DNA of 64,000 bases, taken from contig NC_134749.1 of the NCBI RefSeq assembly GCF_050436995.1, positions 11,488,001 to 11,552,000 of the forward strand, written 5' to 3'. This document shows positions 12,167 to 24,395 of this stretch, one piece after another; the first letter of the stretch is position 1; the number at the start of each line of letters is the position of its first letter. A model generated the notes under the pieces. That model did not search any database. It worked only from the letters and a program-made list of their open reading frames with translations, and was not told where the DNA came from. This DNA is from Anticarsia gemmatalis. Lineage: Eukaryota; Arthropoda; Insecta; Lepidoptera; Erebidae. Made by a program: the position numbers and the translations under genes.

Positions 12167-12962
12167 CTAGCTGACCCGCGCAACTTCGTTTGCGTGTATC
12201 CCGCTACTTCGACAAATACAGTCAACGCACCAACACATATTGGATACTAATTTTCAACTCACAATAACTTCTCTTTCCCTTAACCGCGTTTAAAATATTA
12301 AAATGTTTTTTGGTTTCTGTGACTCTTCTTTGATCGCCCCCCCTATCAGTTTTTGGAAAAAATATTTAAGTAATTATAGGGACGCTGCCCCCGCCGCCGC
12401 GGCCGGCCCGTACCGTGCCGCAATACTAATATCGTGATATCTCCTAAACTATATGTCTAAATAACACACTGTAAACTGCAAAAATAATCTAAATTAAATG
12501 CTCGTGATGATGAACTTACTTATTTTGATAAGGATATATGTATTATTGGTTATATCTCCAGTTAAACATCACCCAACGAATTAAATGTTTTTTTAATACA
12601 GAAAAGTAGTTTTTGTGACTTAAATAAAAAAGCTGGATATTTGTCATCGCGGACTTTTTTGTAGAACTAATAAAGACCAATGTTTTTGCTATACATTGTT
12701 CTTACTTGTATCCAACGGTATAAGCGGCGCACGCACAAATGCAATCTTCAATTAGATTTTTTTTCTGACTTCTTGGACATAAATCGCTATAACTCAGCTA
12801 ATATAGTTTCAATGTATTTCAATTATATATAAAAACCTGTCGGAGAAAATACTCTTTCTATTAGTGAAAACCGCATCAAAATCCGTTGCGTAGTTTTAAA
12901 GTTTTATGCATACGAAGGGACTACAGACAAAATGGGCGACTTTGTTTTATACTATGTAGTGA
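12167..12962 (-). mobile_element. Non-autonomous Helitron, 796 bp, next to an exon
   Basis: On the minus strand it begins A|TCACTACATAGTATAAAAC and ends GCGCGGGTCAGCTAG|T, so both ends and the A|T target are intact. A very GC-rich segment at about 12382-12420 (GCCGCCGCGGCCGGCCCGTA) lies inside. The right part, with TCCGTTGCGTAGTTTTAAAG, matches the 5' end of the shorter relative at 34456-34716. It has no coding capacity. It ends 78 bp before the splice acceptor of the exon at 13041, so it is part of that intron. Confidence 0.9.
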
Positions 12963-13040
12963 TTTCCAAATACTTCATTTTCATTGTTGCCTATTTATTT
13001 TCTCGTATTATTTTCTACAACGTTCGTATTTTCTTTGCAG

Positions 13041-13196
13041 AGCATGCCGCCGCCCGCGTAAGGCATGAGCGGCCGCGGAGCGGGGGGGCAGCGCTGCCAG
13101 CTGATATTGCAGCGTTGCCTCGCGATACAACTCACCAAGCCCGGCAACGCGCCAGATGACTTCTGGATGTATGAGTCGGGATATCTGCTATTTCAG
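13041..13196 (+). CDS. Probable first coding exon, product not recognised
   Basis: The only strong exon in the window. A pyrimidine-rich tract ending TATTTTCTTTGCAG gives the acceptor at 13039-13040; TTTCAG|GTATGT gives the donor after 13196. The exon is 156 bp. The likely start codon is ATG at 13065, because the same frame has a TAA at 13059-13061 just upstream. This gives 24 bp of 5' UTR in the exon plus 44 codons, ending in phase 0. The product starts MSGRGAGGQRCQLILQRC and ends APDDFWMYESGYLLFQ; no signal peptide or membrane segment is evident. GC content and GC-ending codons (CGC, CTG, ACC, AAG, GGC, AAC, TTC) differ sharply from the flanks. A second frame through the exon (EHAAARVRHERPRSGG...) reaches a stop before the donor and looks less likely. 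No partner exon could be identified in the following 50 kb, suggesting a very long intron or continuation beyond the window. Family unknown. Confidence 0.72.
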
Positions 13197-13610
13197 GTAT
13201 GTGTTTTAGGAACTAAGATCTATATTATTTTGTTAATAAGGACCTTTTCCGGTAGAAAATGTTGCTTTTTCTTACTTAGATAAATACATGACTCTGAGCT
13301 ACATGTCAATATGGTTACAACCTTTTACTATTCTACTGTCTCAGTAATCAAATTTAATCTTATTTTTACAAAGATATTGTCAACATCTTTGTTCTCAAAA
13401 CGAAAATAATTCGCCTTATATAAAAAACAGCAACACACTTAATGTGTTAAATATAATTCAGTTTTCTAAAAAAACCGCTCACGCGACCTCCTCGTCTATA
13501 CCTCCCCGCTATCACTCACACCATAACCGTATCCTAACAGCAAACAGCTTGTGTTTACGTTAGTCGCAGCTGATGCAACGCGGGCGGCCATAACTCACGC
13601 CGATAGCTTA
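13197..13610. other. Intron start, no further feature
   Basis: Sequence directly after the splice donor. A pyrimidine-rich stretch at 13475-13530 precedes the CGATA-rich patch. No second exon was recognised. Confidence 0.5.
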
Positions 13611-13700
13611 CAAATGGTATCGATACTATCGATACAGCATCAGTACAGCATCGGTACAGTGATCGATTTGTATCGCACTCGATGGACAACATCGCATCCG
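13611..13700. promoter_or_regulatory. CGATA-rich patch with two TATCGATA sites
   Basis: TATCGATA occurs at 13618-13625 and 13627-13634, followed by several ATCG/CGAT cores and an imperfect repeat CAGCATCAGTACAGCATCGG. In Drosophila TATCGATA is the DREF element and clustered CGATA binds BEAF-32, both linked to promoters and insulators. The patch lies about 420 bp inside the intron after the exon. Function in this species is inference from motif density only. Confidence 0.35.
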
Positions 13701-15468
13701 CTTGACCGAGGCTTAGTAACGATTTGATGCGAGAATTATCATTTTTATAGCTTGTACAGTTTATTGGTTACTTGCTGTTTCTAGGACGGTAGTTATTTTA
13801 CTTGGTAGGAAGTATATTTATAGTATTAATCTTCAACAGAGATTTAGGTCACAAGATTATTTCTAAAATAACATCACACACTGAAAAAAACTTCATAAAT
13901 CGTTACAATCAGAGGGATTTAAGTACTTCGTGCAATTTTGTGCGACCAAAACTGATCTGAAATTCAAGCAAAATGATGAACAAGTCCTGCCTTAAACGCT
14001 TCATTACCCTGTTTATAAATACAACCGTTGCATAAATCAATAAAAAAATCCCAGAAGTTCCATCAAAATATTTCATAACGCATTAAACTCACACATCAAA
14101 CGCCACAAAAATTCACATAAAACAGCTTTATACCTAAGAGCCACAAAATAAACATATTAAAAGGCAAATTAAGTCCGAATAAGGAATAAAGTCCACCGCG
14201 ACGGGACTAATAAACTACCGTTAATTGTATAGTGGTCACTTCCTTCTGCGGATCAAAGAAATGGACTAAAATATCAAAGGCCGTACAAGGCAAGGCAAGA
14301 CATTCATTTAGTTCGAGCGGACTATATAACTAATTCAGCTGCTGCACTACTCTTTGATGTTTGCAGTCAAGTTATGAGAGAATTGCCTCTATATGTTTGA
14401 TTATTTATTGAGGATGATTAAAGGACGAAATAGATGGGCAGTTAGTATTTAATGTCGTTATGGGTCAGAAAAAATAAAGAAAACATAAATTTTACTGACT
14501 TCACGTTCTACGTTTTTAAGTTATTGCGACTAGTTACTGAAATGCAGAGGTTACTACGATATCTTTTTATATTTATATTAAACTTTGGATATAGATAGAA
14601 AGAAAGACTAAAAATAATATCACTACTATTTATAGGAAAGTAAAAAATACATTTATGGGTTGAGTTTTTAAGCCAGTATTTATGTACTGTGTGTTTACTA
14701 TAAAACAAGTTTATTAACATACAGAAGCATCATCATATTATCGCTTATCGCTACCGCTAAAGCTTATAACTTAAGCCTTCATGTAACGCAAAGCCGCGTT
14801 ATGCGATACAGCCCGGTCAGCAGAGACAAAGTTCACACAGTCACAGTTATCATTACCCATTTAAATTTACACCTTATTTCCTAGTCGATTGAATGTAATT
14901 TGCATTGATTATATTTACTCTGATATCGAGTGATAGGGTTACTAGCCTACATTCTGTGATAGTTTACTGACCCTGTCTTGCTTTTTGTCTTTAGAACATT
15001 AAAATTTCATGAAGAATACATGTTTTAGGTTCTATCTCCAGTCGGGTCTGTCAGTCTATTTGTTCGCGAACTACTAAAAAAATACTGACATTTCTTAGGT
15101 TATATATTTTTTAACTAAAGTCAGCGTGATACTTGAAGAATCTTTTAGTGTAAAGTAAATTACAATAATAGATAAACTAGAATTATAAGAAAATGAATAA
15201 AGGAATGAATTCGTACAGACCAATGTGTAGGGTCGTCTTCATTTAAAAAAATTATGAATTTTCGCCTTTCAGTTACTACAAAATATAGTTACATAACGTA
15301 TGAATTTATTTTGTTTTCTTTGATAAAGTCATAACGATAACTTTTCAACAATAAACGTAGAAAGTTCCCAAAACCTTCCGTGTAGGTCGAAACATTTCAC
15401 ATATGCACCCACATAATCATAAACAAAGCGATAAAAATCTAAGAATTTTAGTCAACGGCTCATAGCTA
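13701..15468. other. AT-rich sequence without recognised feature
   Basis: No exon or repeat family was recognised. Confidence 0.45.
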
Positions 15469-15646
15469 CTAGCAGAACCGCGCGACTCCGTTTGCGCTGA
15501 AACTTTTATACCCTCAGCCCCTAAACGGGTGGTTTTTTTAAAAGCAAATTACACACGATTGATTGCATGTCTTCAACTATCTCTATGGTAAAATTGATCA
15601 AAATCAGTCTATCCAGTGATTTTAAAGTAGTAAAACATGTGTAGGA
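15469..15646 (-). mobile_element. Degenerate non-autonomous Helitron
   Basis: On the minus strand it starts A|TCCTACACATG and ends in CTAG followed by T, with the GC-rich 3' block CAAACGGAGTCGCGCGGTTC. The middle holds the usual TGTCTTCAACTATCTCTATG block in plus orientation. About 178 bp, no coding capacity. Confidence 0.7.
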
Positions 15647-17934
15647 TAAGGTCACTGACACCTATCACAGCGTCGGAAATTCTTATAAGCAGCACTAATT
15701 GATTGATTTTTCTGTATTCAGCAGATAGTTAAGTCTGTAAACTTTACTTAGGTGCGAAATAACTGCTACCACTGCCATAATTCTTATTACTTATTTATCA
15801 AAATATGACTAAAACCCCCTACTTTTGTCATAATTCTCGATTGTAATTCAAACGTGTTTACACTAAGTTGCAACTTACTGCCAACTATTTTTCATAGTTT
15901 TAACTAATCAATGCGTAGTGCCCTCTCACTTGTTTATATACTTACTTAAACAGATAACTATATAAATAAGTATAGTATTAATTTGGATCGTAAACTACAG
16001 TTGGGTGCAATGCAAGTGACCTCACGTAAACGCTACTCGGCTTCATAGAAAGTTGCAAGGGGTCATGTCATGACGAACGTACGGTGATACGCGGTGCCTT
16101 TGATGTTATACACGTAGAATACGTAGATCCTTGTTTTAAGATTGTAATGTTTGTAACTGTTGCATTTAAACTACTTATTACGTTTTAAATGGCTGAAATA
16201 ATATTGTAACGGTATGGTCACTAGATTTCATTGCACATCAAGAAGGTTCTTTATTTAAATTCAAGATGTGTGATTCTTGTGTCTCACTAATTCAGTCTAC
16301 TTGACCAATGTTTCGAACATTAATAAATCTTTGCAAATCGTAGTCCGTGAATTTCGCACTTATGCTGTGGTTTCTCTTAATGTGTCCTGAATCCCTATTT
16401 TTTTTAATTAAAAAGAGGAGAGACACTTCTACTTATACATAAAATATTAAATGCTGAATCTTAAAAGACGAAGAACACTAAACTAATCTGAGAACAAAAT
16501 CTCCAAGGCTACCTTATTTTATATCGGCATCTACATGATTTCTGCTTTCAACTATTACCCATTCAACAGAATAAGTAATTGAACGTAAAACCTTACAAAA
16601 TAATAAACAATATACCATTAAAACAATTAAACACAAGTGGTCACACAATGGTCAGAACACTGGCACTATAGAAACATTTTCGCGCGTAAAACAATAGAAA
16701 TGAATCTGACAGAAATCCTTTGTCTATGGTCCGTTGTCTATGGCTGGCGGCCGGTAATTTCCGCTGCAGACACTTCAGCAAATAAAATGTGCACATTTAT
16801 ATGAAGGATTCTCTTCTTTATTAGGAATTTATGTCTGGATAAATCAACCTTTATGGAAGCGTGTTTCAAACTTCTATTGATGTTGAAATTGTATAGAATT
16901 TAGTACAGTTAACTACGGCTATTAAGTATTTTGTGATTAAACTGAAGTTTAACGATGCATTAAGTTTTGTTCAGAGATATTAGAGGTTTCATTGTATTCT
17001 AATATATATTAGACAGAGGTTTCATCATGGTTGTATAACTTTAATAGTCAAATGAATGACAATTTCTAGCATGTAATGCATAAATTTTCAAAACTTCATA
17101 TATGGTAGTTATAGAAGTACTGAAGCAATCGGTATTCAACCGAATCTTCAGCCTTCTTAGGGTATATTTCATGAAAATAATAAAGTTGTACATGGGACTA
17201 ACACTATTAATGGTGAAATGCTGTATTTCATACAACTTTACCAACACCTTCAGTTATATTATCTATGTAGGTAATAATTTTATAGTAAGTTAAGTTTAGT
17301 TTATATTAAGTATGTACGTATTTTCAATTTTTATATTTGAGTGAGTATTTTTCCTCTACACCAAAGGCATAAGTACTTCCAACAAAGTTACATCACTTAA
17401 CTATCGCTGTCGCAAGGACGTTAACTGTCGTTTAAGTTTAACTACCGTTTACTTTTATTACCAACAAGTTTCACATTTTAACAAACAATTAAATAATTTT
17501 ACGTTAACGAGAACTTTAACGCATTACAAGATGGCGACATTTGACATTGACATTGGCGAAACGAAGTGAAAATTATAATTTAATCGATTAATTAAATATA
17601 ACTATGAAGGTTTGTTCTAATTGGGTGTTATTATCTGTGGTTCATAATTGTCACGTAATGTTGCCAACATTTTAAAATTCTTTTGTTTTTTTATCGAAAG
17701 AATGTTACAAATTATGAAGGTTGTTTTTTCTAAACTCTCGCAATTGGACGCGTGAATTTAATTGGAAAATTGAGGAATAATAGACTTATTACTTTTTTGT
17801 TCTCTTGCAACTCATCGGTGCAATTTGAGCCACAATGCAGGTAGTTAACAAGTGTTGTAAGAACCGACTGTCATTTTAAAATTAAGATGACAAATTACGT
17901 CGCTAATTTATGTTTAGTACAAAAAAACAGAGAT
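15647..17934. other. AT-rich sequence with one part of a dispersed repeat
   Basis: The stretch 15775-15915 shares CATAATTCTCGAT, CAAACGTGTTTAC and TCATAGTTT-type blocks in the same order with 18140-18290, so it belongs to an unidentified dispersed repeat or old duplication. Nothing else was recognised; the two opposed 60-odd codon frames at 17041-17293 are expected by chance. Confidence 0.45.
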
Positions 17935-18016
17935 TGTCATTTAAAGCTTTTTATTCTTCTAATAGGTCAACAAAATGTCATTTAAAGCTTTTTATTCTTC
18001 TAATAGGTCAACAAAA
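17935..18016. repeat. Perfect 41-bp tandem duplication
   Basis: Two identical 41-bp units, 17935-17975 and 17976-18016, each starting TGTCATTTAAAGCTTTTTAT. Absence of mismatches indicates a recent event. Confidence 0.95.
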
Positions 18017-18139
18017 AACGACCTAGTTGTATTAAGGAAATTTATTTTTAATTATTTCCTTGTTTATTATTTTGGCTTTTATATGGAAACATCATATTAC
18101 GCAACCAACCATATGAATATCAAAACATGGATAAAAGCC

Positions 18140-18290
18140 CTTACTACTCTCAGAATTCTCATTATTCATCAAAATATAAATAAAGTCCACTACTACTGAC
18201 ATAATTCTCGATCGTAGTACAAACGTGTTTACTAACTCGCTCCTAACTGCGTAGTGATTTGTCATAGTTTCAGTTGATCATGCGTGTTCA
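18140..18290. repeat. Second copy of an unidentified dispersed repeat
   Basis: Matches 15775-15915 in order through CATAATTCTCGATCGTAGTA, CAAACGTGTTTACTAA and GTCATAGTTTCAGTTGATCA. Direct orientation, 2.4 kb apart. No terminal structure was identified. Confidence 0.5.
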
Positions 18291-18421
18291 ATGCGATGTA
18301 CGATAACCGTACGAGCCGTACACTTTCCAACGGCTCACGTGTGAGAAATATTGCGTAGTTTAGACAAAAACACACCGTTATCGGCGAGTTTACTGGAGAC
18401 GTATTTTTTATGTAGTTGTAA

Positions 18422-18662
18422 TCTATACTAATATTATAAAGCTGAAGAGTTTGTTTGAACGCGCTAATCTCAGGAACTACTGGTCCGATTGAAAAATTCT
18501 TTCAGTGTTAGATAGTCCATTTATCGAGGAAGGTTATAGGCTATATATCATCACACTACTACCAATAGGAACAGAGTACCAGTGAAAAATGTTACAAAAA
18601 CGGGGAAAATTTTGACCCATTCTCTCTTATGTGACGCAAGCGAAGTTGCGCGGGTCAGCTAG
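18422..18662 (+). mobile_element. Intact non-autonomous Helitron, 241 bp
   Basis: Starts A|TCTATACTAATATTATAA, carries AATCTCAGGAACTACTGGTC and CATCACACTACTACCAATAG, and ends GCGCGGGTCAGCTAG|T. Both termini, the short 3' GC-rich stem and the A|T target are preserved, making this the reference copy for the family in the window. No coding capacity. Confidence 0.93.
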
Positions 18663-20545
18663 TGAAAATATAAATAAAATACGACACGTATCCGTTTTGT
18701 ACCTATGAGAACTTCACCTGTTAAATATTAAAAGTAAATCGTTTAAATGAAGTTTTTATGCGTTCATGCGTTTGTCATGCGTACTTCAGTTATTACTTTT
18801 AGTATTACTGTAAAAGAAATAGTAAAATGCGTACACACGTTAAATAATTTGCATTTTATCGTTAACTTCAAAGCACCATGTTGCGGCTTTGTTCTAAACG
18901 AAAATGAATTCTTGTTTTATTTCTTCTTTTACTGTATATTTTTTGAATATTTCTTATCTCTATCTCACGCTTTCAATAACAAGTAAAGTAAAGATAAACC
19001 TTTTAAAACTTGTTGAATAACTGTACAGTCGGTCACACTTTAATCGATTAAACGTTCGCGGTACCTTTACTTTCATTACACATACTTTGAATAAACTATT
19101 TAAATTTAATATAAATAATAAAACACGAACAGTTTCACTTTATGTTACGGCTAATATCGATAATCGAATGAAAATCGATTATCATTCGCCTCGAGCCCTA
19201 AAAACGGGATTGCAAAACCATTCGATTAGTAGTTATAAAATATTATCGATTATTTTATTACTTACACGCTACAGCCCATCTTAAGGCGATTCTCGCCGCT
19301 ACTCAACAACTTTCTTTGACAATACTAAATATTAGAAAGTACAAAAATGAACTCTACCCAATTGTAATAAGGAAGCTCTCGTCAAAAATTTAATTTGCTG
19401 ACAGCCCGCCAAAACTCATCACAATCAATTTGTTCTCAATTACGCATTGACTAAATCCGTGTGTTGTACAAAAGAAATAATCGTGTTACATAACGAGCCC
19501 TTTCTATAGAAAACAAACTTGTTTTCGGTGGTTTAATAGTTAATACGAATTGTATCTACTTTCGACTTTCATTGCAAAAGATTTAATGTGTAATGTTCCA
19601 ATTAAACGGTGAAGCTACTGGTGCTTTCCTTCCTTTTCGAGTAAATTAAAGAAAATACAGCTTTGCTCGTTGGTTTTGCTGTTAATTGGTCAAAACTCGT
19701 TCTTATTAGTGCTTAGAAAGTGGTGAAAAACTTGATACATGAACTCATGATAGTCAGTGTGAAAAAGTGGCAACACTTTTTCAGGTTTAGTGCGGGAGTT
19801 GTCTGTTAAAATAAAAAAAAGGTATTATATGTTGGTATTTGTTTTTCATTGTCGTTTTTACCATTTATGTATTTAAGAATATAAACTTTACTATGTATTG
19901 ACTTATTATAATTATGTATTATATTAAGCCACATAAATACTGTTAAGAGAATATAATTATGAAGTTCATTGGTTTTAACAATTTGACACCATCAACCCTG
20001 TGAAGTATGATAAAAGGTGACTGACTTGGTCACGTGAAAAGTTAAAGTAAATGTAAAGTGTATAACTTAAAGTAATGGTCGTTTTATTTATTAAATATGA
20101 CAGGTCGCGTGTGATAACAATTCAGTTTTAATTTTAAGTGTTTGTGTCCTTCACAACGGCCTTCAAAGTTCATTTGAGCTGTGACCGTTTTTCAATGAAT
20201 GAAACACGAACTTAAATAATATAATATGCAAATTTCTCAATTTTAATGTTCAAGTAATATTTAATTTGTTGGTTTTTTAAGGCGACACACTGTATATTAT
20301 GCACATGTATTTTTATATGAATTTAATTGTCATTATTAGTCCATACTATCCAAGTGCAGGCCAAATGCCTCCCATCGAACCAATTGTCTTTATCTTATAC
20401 TATTTGTGGCTAATCTTTCCGCAAAAATCACGTAAGTATGCCATAAGTAATTAACATAAACAAGAATTAACACAGAGAAATAGGTATTTGACTTCATTTA
20501 CAGTAGCACGATTTTCTACACTCTGTAACGAGTGTTTAACAATTA
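18663..20545. other. AT-rich sequence without recognised feature
   Basis: No exon or repeat family was recognised. Short ATCGAT-containing runs near 19145-19255 are scattered and not clustered enough to call. Confidence 0.45.
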
Positions 20546-20660
20546 AAATGTACTGCATAAGTAGTTCCTACGGTGCCCGCTAGAGGCGCTGATCAGATTT
20601 TTATACAAATTATCTCAATAGCTAGCCGGTTGTCGATAGTTGATAATGGCAGAGAATGGT
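20546..20660 (-). mobile_element. Truncated copy of TIR element (MITE family A)
   Basis: Contains GCTAGAGGCGCTGATCAGAT, then GCTAGCCGGTTGTCGATAGT and GGCAGAGAATGG, matching the right two thirds of the element at 2951-3127; the other end is missing. Confidence 0.75.
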
Positions 20661-22514
20661 TACTAGACCACCACAGTTCAATTAATAACATTAGATAATT
20701 GACTAAACACAATTATTTCTACATCCTCTTACCAAAACCTTCATCCTTGTTACGCTAAGGGGCGTAAAGTAAAAGTCTAACAGGAAATCATATTTAACCG
20801 AACACATAAGTACAAATTAGAAGCTATTAAAAAAACAATTGTTAAACGGACAAATGAGTGATTATGATATTTAAAAAGGAACAGATAATATCTATGGGTT
20901 GTAACGTAAAATTAAAATGTGCGCAGACAACCGGAAGCTTAGTCGTCAGTTTAATTAGGAATTTAGGGTTGTCACAAGTATTGCAGTGAGTAGTTTACAT
21001 GTGCAATTTGTATGTGTGCATGTTCATCATTTGTTTTTCTTTTGAAATATAGAAGGGTTGAGTAGGGATGATTGATTAATATTTATTGGTATTAAGCGTT
21101 GGGGACTATTTACCCATTCAAAATGTACCTATACTAGAAACTGAATCTACAAAATTCCAAAAAATAAGATTGACTTTGACTTTGTCACTAGTAAATATCA
21201 GCGTATTTTTTTATGTAGGTAATCCTAGACTACAATGCATTATTAAAACTTAAAACAAATAACTGCTATCCAAAGTACAACAATTAAAATTAACTATTAC
21301 GAAACACTGGACAATGATATTAAATTCATTGAGACACCTACTTAAAAGTGAACTCTGTATTAACTGCAAATTTAGTGGCAACCCTGCAATCATCTTAAAA
21401 CACAATTACGAATATTTACCAAGTCGATTATAGAAGTGAAATAACAAACGCGTAACTGTTTAGTGAGTAGTGAACGAATAGTGAATGAGTAGTGAACGAA
21501 TGGTGAACTAATTGTAAAGCGGTCAAACATAGGGGATTGAATAGAAAGCCAAATTATGGTCACGATTTGACTGTATTAAGATATGTAATCAATGATTATA
21601 CATAATATTGGTACTAGGTTCAATAGTTGTAATTGGTGCAGTTGATTTGTAAGTCCAAGGTTTGATTTTTGACAATGGTGAAGTTTTTGGAAAAAAAAGC
21701 ATATCTCATCGGGATTTGTTTTAGTTGCAATACGTGATCTAGTTGCTTACATTAGTATAATTATTACTTAGTTTATTCTGATAAAATCTTTTAAATGGTC
21801 TACTTAGTAATAAAAAAATATGTGTCGAAACAGAAGTCAAAGAAATTTCTACTTATTATCATAATTTGCTAATGAAACGTAGGTGTCATACGTCTCAATC
21901 TAACCAGAAACAAGACAAATTTAAGTAAAGATTTATTAAGAAAATTATAATACAAACGTGCTACCAAATAATGTTCATATTACATATATTTTGTGGTTAA
22001 ACTTATCTTGAATTTAGTTTTCCTACTAATTTTTTACTGCAACGATAAAAAAACGGCTTAAAAGTTACATAAAAATACAGAAAAACATACAAAACTTATT
22101 ACAAACAAGTTTTTAGGTCACACATACTTTACGTCAATCCATCATCCAATTATAAAGAGATTTGGTTAATTTGTCAAGCATTGACATCGAAACGGCTAAT
22201 CCGATTGTCAAAAACCTTTTACTACCGGATAGGTCAGTAATGTGACTAGACCATAATTCGATTCCCAGCGTAATGATGTAATATTTAATTGGAATCGGCT
22301 ACATTTGACATTTTAGTTAACGTCAACTTGGTTACGATACCGTAAAGGTAGTGTATTGTTTTACAAATTATACAATTACGTGGTAGTTTGTACGTGAGTT
22401 TGTTGTAAGGCTAAGCTTCCGGTAACATGTGTTTATGATCAATGAAGATGTAATATGGACCTTTTTCTCACGATAATTAGTTTCTGTAGAGAAGATTATA
22501 TAGATAAAGGTATA
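20661..22514. other. AT-rich sequence with one small tandem repeat
   Basis: Apart from the duplication at 21465-21508, no exon or repeat family was recognised. GTGCAGGCCAAATGCCTCCC just upstream of this block, at about 20356, may be a LINE scrap. Confidence 0.45.
21465..21508. repeat. 22-bp tandem duplication
   Basis: Two 22-bp units starting GAGTAGTGAACGAAT at 21465 and 21487, differing at two positions. Confidence 0.85.
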
Positions 22515-22598
22515 ATGTACCGGCTCAAGGCGTAACCCCTCCCTAGTTTAGGGAACCCTTGCCCAGTGGGACAGTAATGGGTTAAAAAAAGATATAGA
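22515..22598 (+). mobile_element. Non-LTR retrotransposon 3' tail
   Basis: CCTTGCCCAGTGGGACAGTA, then ATGGGTTAAAAAAAG, preceded by a TAACCCCTCCC block. The same order is seen at 24186-24255, 50025-50150 and 60770-60850. A 5'-truncated LINE end without coding sequence. Confidence 0.75.
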
Positions 22599-23694
22599 GG
22601 CGTACTATTTATTATAAATAGTTTTTTTTACAGTTTTCCTTATATAATAATAATTACTTGTTATTTGCGACCAGCGTACACATCGTCACCTTTTACACAA
22701 AGTCGAATGTTCTATTCAAAACTAAAGCAGATTCGCAACGTTATCATAGAGGTTACGACATGGTGCTAACGAAGACTAACGATTGAACGCGACTAACGAA
22801 CGTTCGTTGCCTCTAGTTTGATGATTTGGCAAAGGGTAAACCAATCGGAATGTTTCAAAGTTTTCGTCTAGTGTCCTGTATTCATCATGATGATGATTAA
22901 GGTGGCGTCAGATATTTGTAAGTAGACTTTCGATCTACCTTAGAGCGAATTTCCTACTACTATCTACAACAACTATGAAAAACTAATCAACTAAATAATT
23001 TATACATGTTAAGCTCTTGATAGTTGATAGTACCGACTGTCAATGTTCGCGATACTTGTTATAATTCTAATTCTTATTTTTTCTAATAATTTCGCATCTT
23101 ACGTCACTTTACTTCCTAAATAAAATTCATGTAGATAATATTAACCTGACAGCACTTTATCTGTCATAAATCTCCAGCGCATTTGTCAAAGTATACAAAA
23201 CTTAAGATTGCCTACGTGAGCAGCCGCACGTTGTAATATTCTATTTATTTTTGCTCCTATGAGCAATCTACTAGCAGAGACACCCTCAAAATAACATTTA
23301 TCTAGTCTACCTATATTATGTTACATTTATTTCCTTCAACGAACGCTTTAAAATTAGTTTTTCCTCTCAGTATTTTATTTCTATGAAGCCTCTTTTCAAG
23401 TACCGACCTTTAAAAAATCCTGCAAGCGTCAAAATATTTTGTTTTTTTTACGAGCTATAAATTCCGCACTTTCATCTTTTAAGTAAGTACCTATATCTTA
23501 ATTGAAAATCAATTCATAAAAGGCTTTGATTGTCATCTTGTCGGTGCATAATTATTTAAAGACTGGCCATATTTTATCGTCAAATTAACGCCTATGGAAA
23601 TACGAAATTAATTAACGCAGCATTTATGTAAATTCCTCTGAAGAACCCTTGCCAAGTAGTTTGAGAATAACTTTTGAAGGACGTGGAAAAAAAT
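22599..23694. other. AT-rich sequence without recognised feature
   Basis: The run 22750-22805 repeats ACTAACGA-type words several times, but no array or exon was recognised. Confidence 0.45.
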
Positions 23695-23868
23695 ATTGTC
23701 GCAGAAGAATTAGTTCGTCCCATGAAATATAGCGTGAGCGTATTGCCATTTACTTGGCACGTTACCAAACTCCGGGCTACTAATTAAGACTTTGCCTGAC
23801 CGGGGAATCTAACCCGAGACCTCATGATGAGCAGTCAGATTCACTACCAAACTCGCCACAGAGGCAAT
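23695..23868 (-). mobile_element. tRNA-derived SINE, 3' truncated
   Basis: Read on the minus strand it starts with a tRNA-like head, TGCCTCTGTGGCGAGTTTGG (A-box region), then GGTCTCGGGTTAGATTCCCC (B-box region, one base off GGTTCGATTCC), followed by a body with CAAGTAAATGGCAATACGCT and CATGGGACG. The body is the type whose full-length copies carry the GGCGTGATG 3' block seen near 40.2, 47.8 and 49.6 kb. It is not a functional tRNA gene. Confidence 0.75.
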
Positions 23869-24185
23869 ATAAAACTAAATATAACAAAACACTAAGAAAT
23901 AAAACTTCAACTATCCATCATAGTCATTGACAAAGCTTTATAGAAAGGTGTTATGCAATATTTGTAATTATTTAGAGTTTTTTCAATTACTGTGCGGTCA
24001 TAGGTCAAGCGTTTAACTTCTTGGCTCTCTTTAGATCGCTCTGTGAACAAAAGGTCACGTGTTACATCGTTTGTTTTGTCTTATACACTTTCTGATGTGT
24101 GTTTAGACGTATTGATACTCAGATAGAAGCTGACTTTGTAATTCCGGCTCTCACTTCAAGTCAGAGCTTGGTATTGTGCTCATAA

Positions 24186-24255
24186 TTTTTTTTTAACCCT
24201 TTGCTGTCCCATTGCAGAAAAGAGTCTCCTCCCAAACGAAGGGGAGGGGTTAGGC
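24186..24255 (-). mobile_element. Non-LTR retrotransposon 3' tail
   Basis: Minus strand reads AAGCCTAACCCCTCCCCTTC, later TGCAATGGGACAGCAAAGGG and then TTAAAAAAAA. Same family as 22515-22598 and 60770-60850. Confidence 0.75.
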
Positions 24256-24329
24256 TTCATATTAATACTACTTTTTTTTTAATTTCCAATACATATTGCA
24301 CTTGTTCAGTGAGGTAGACTCATGACACA

Positions 24330-24395
24330 GCCTCTATTTCATCACGGAAAGAGTCACACTCAGCAGTGGAACAGTGATGGGTTTCAATAACTAAA
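24330..24395 (+). mobile_element. Degenerate non-LTR 3' tail
   Basis: ACTCAGCAGTGGAACAGTGA then TGGGTTTCAATAA, an eroded version of the CCCAGCAGTGGGACA tail. It lies 75 bp after an oppositely oriented copy. Confidence 0.55.
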
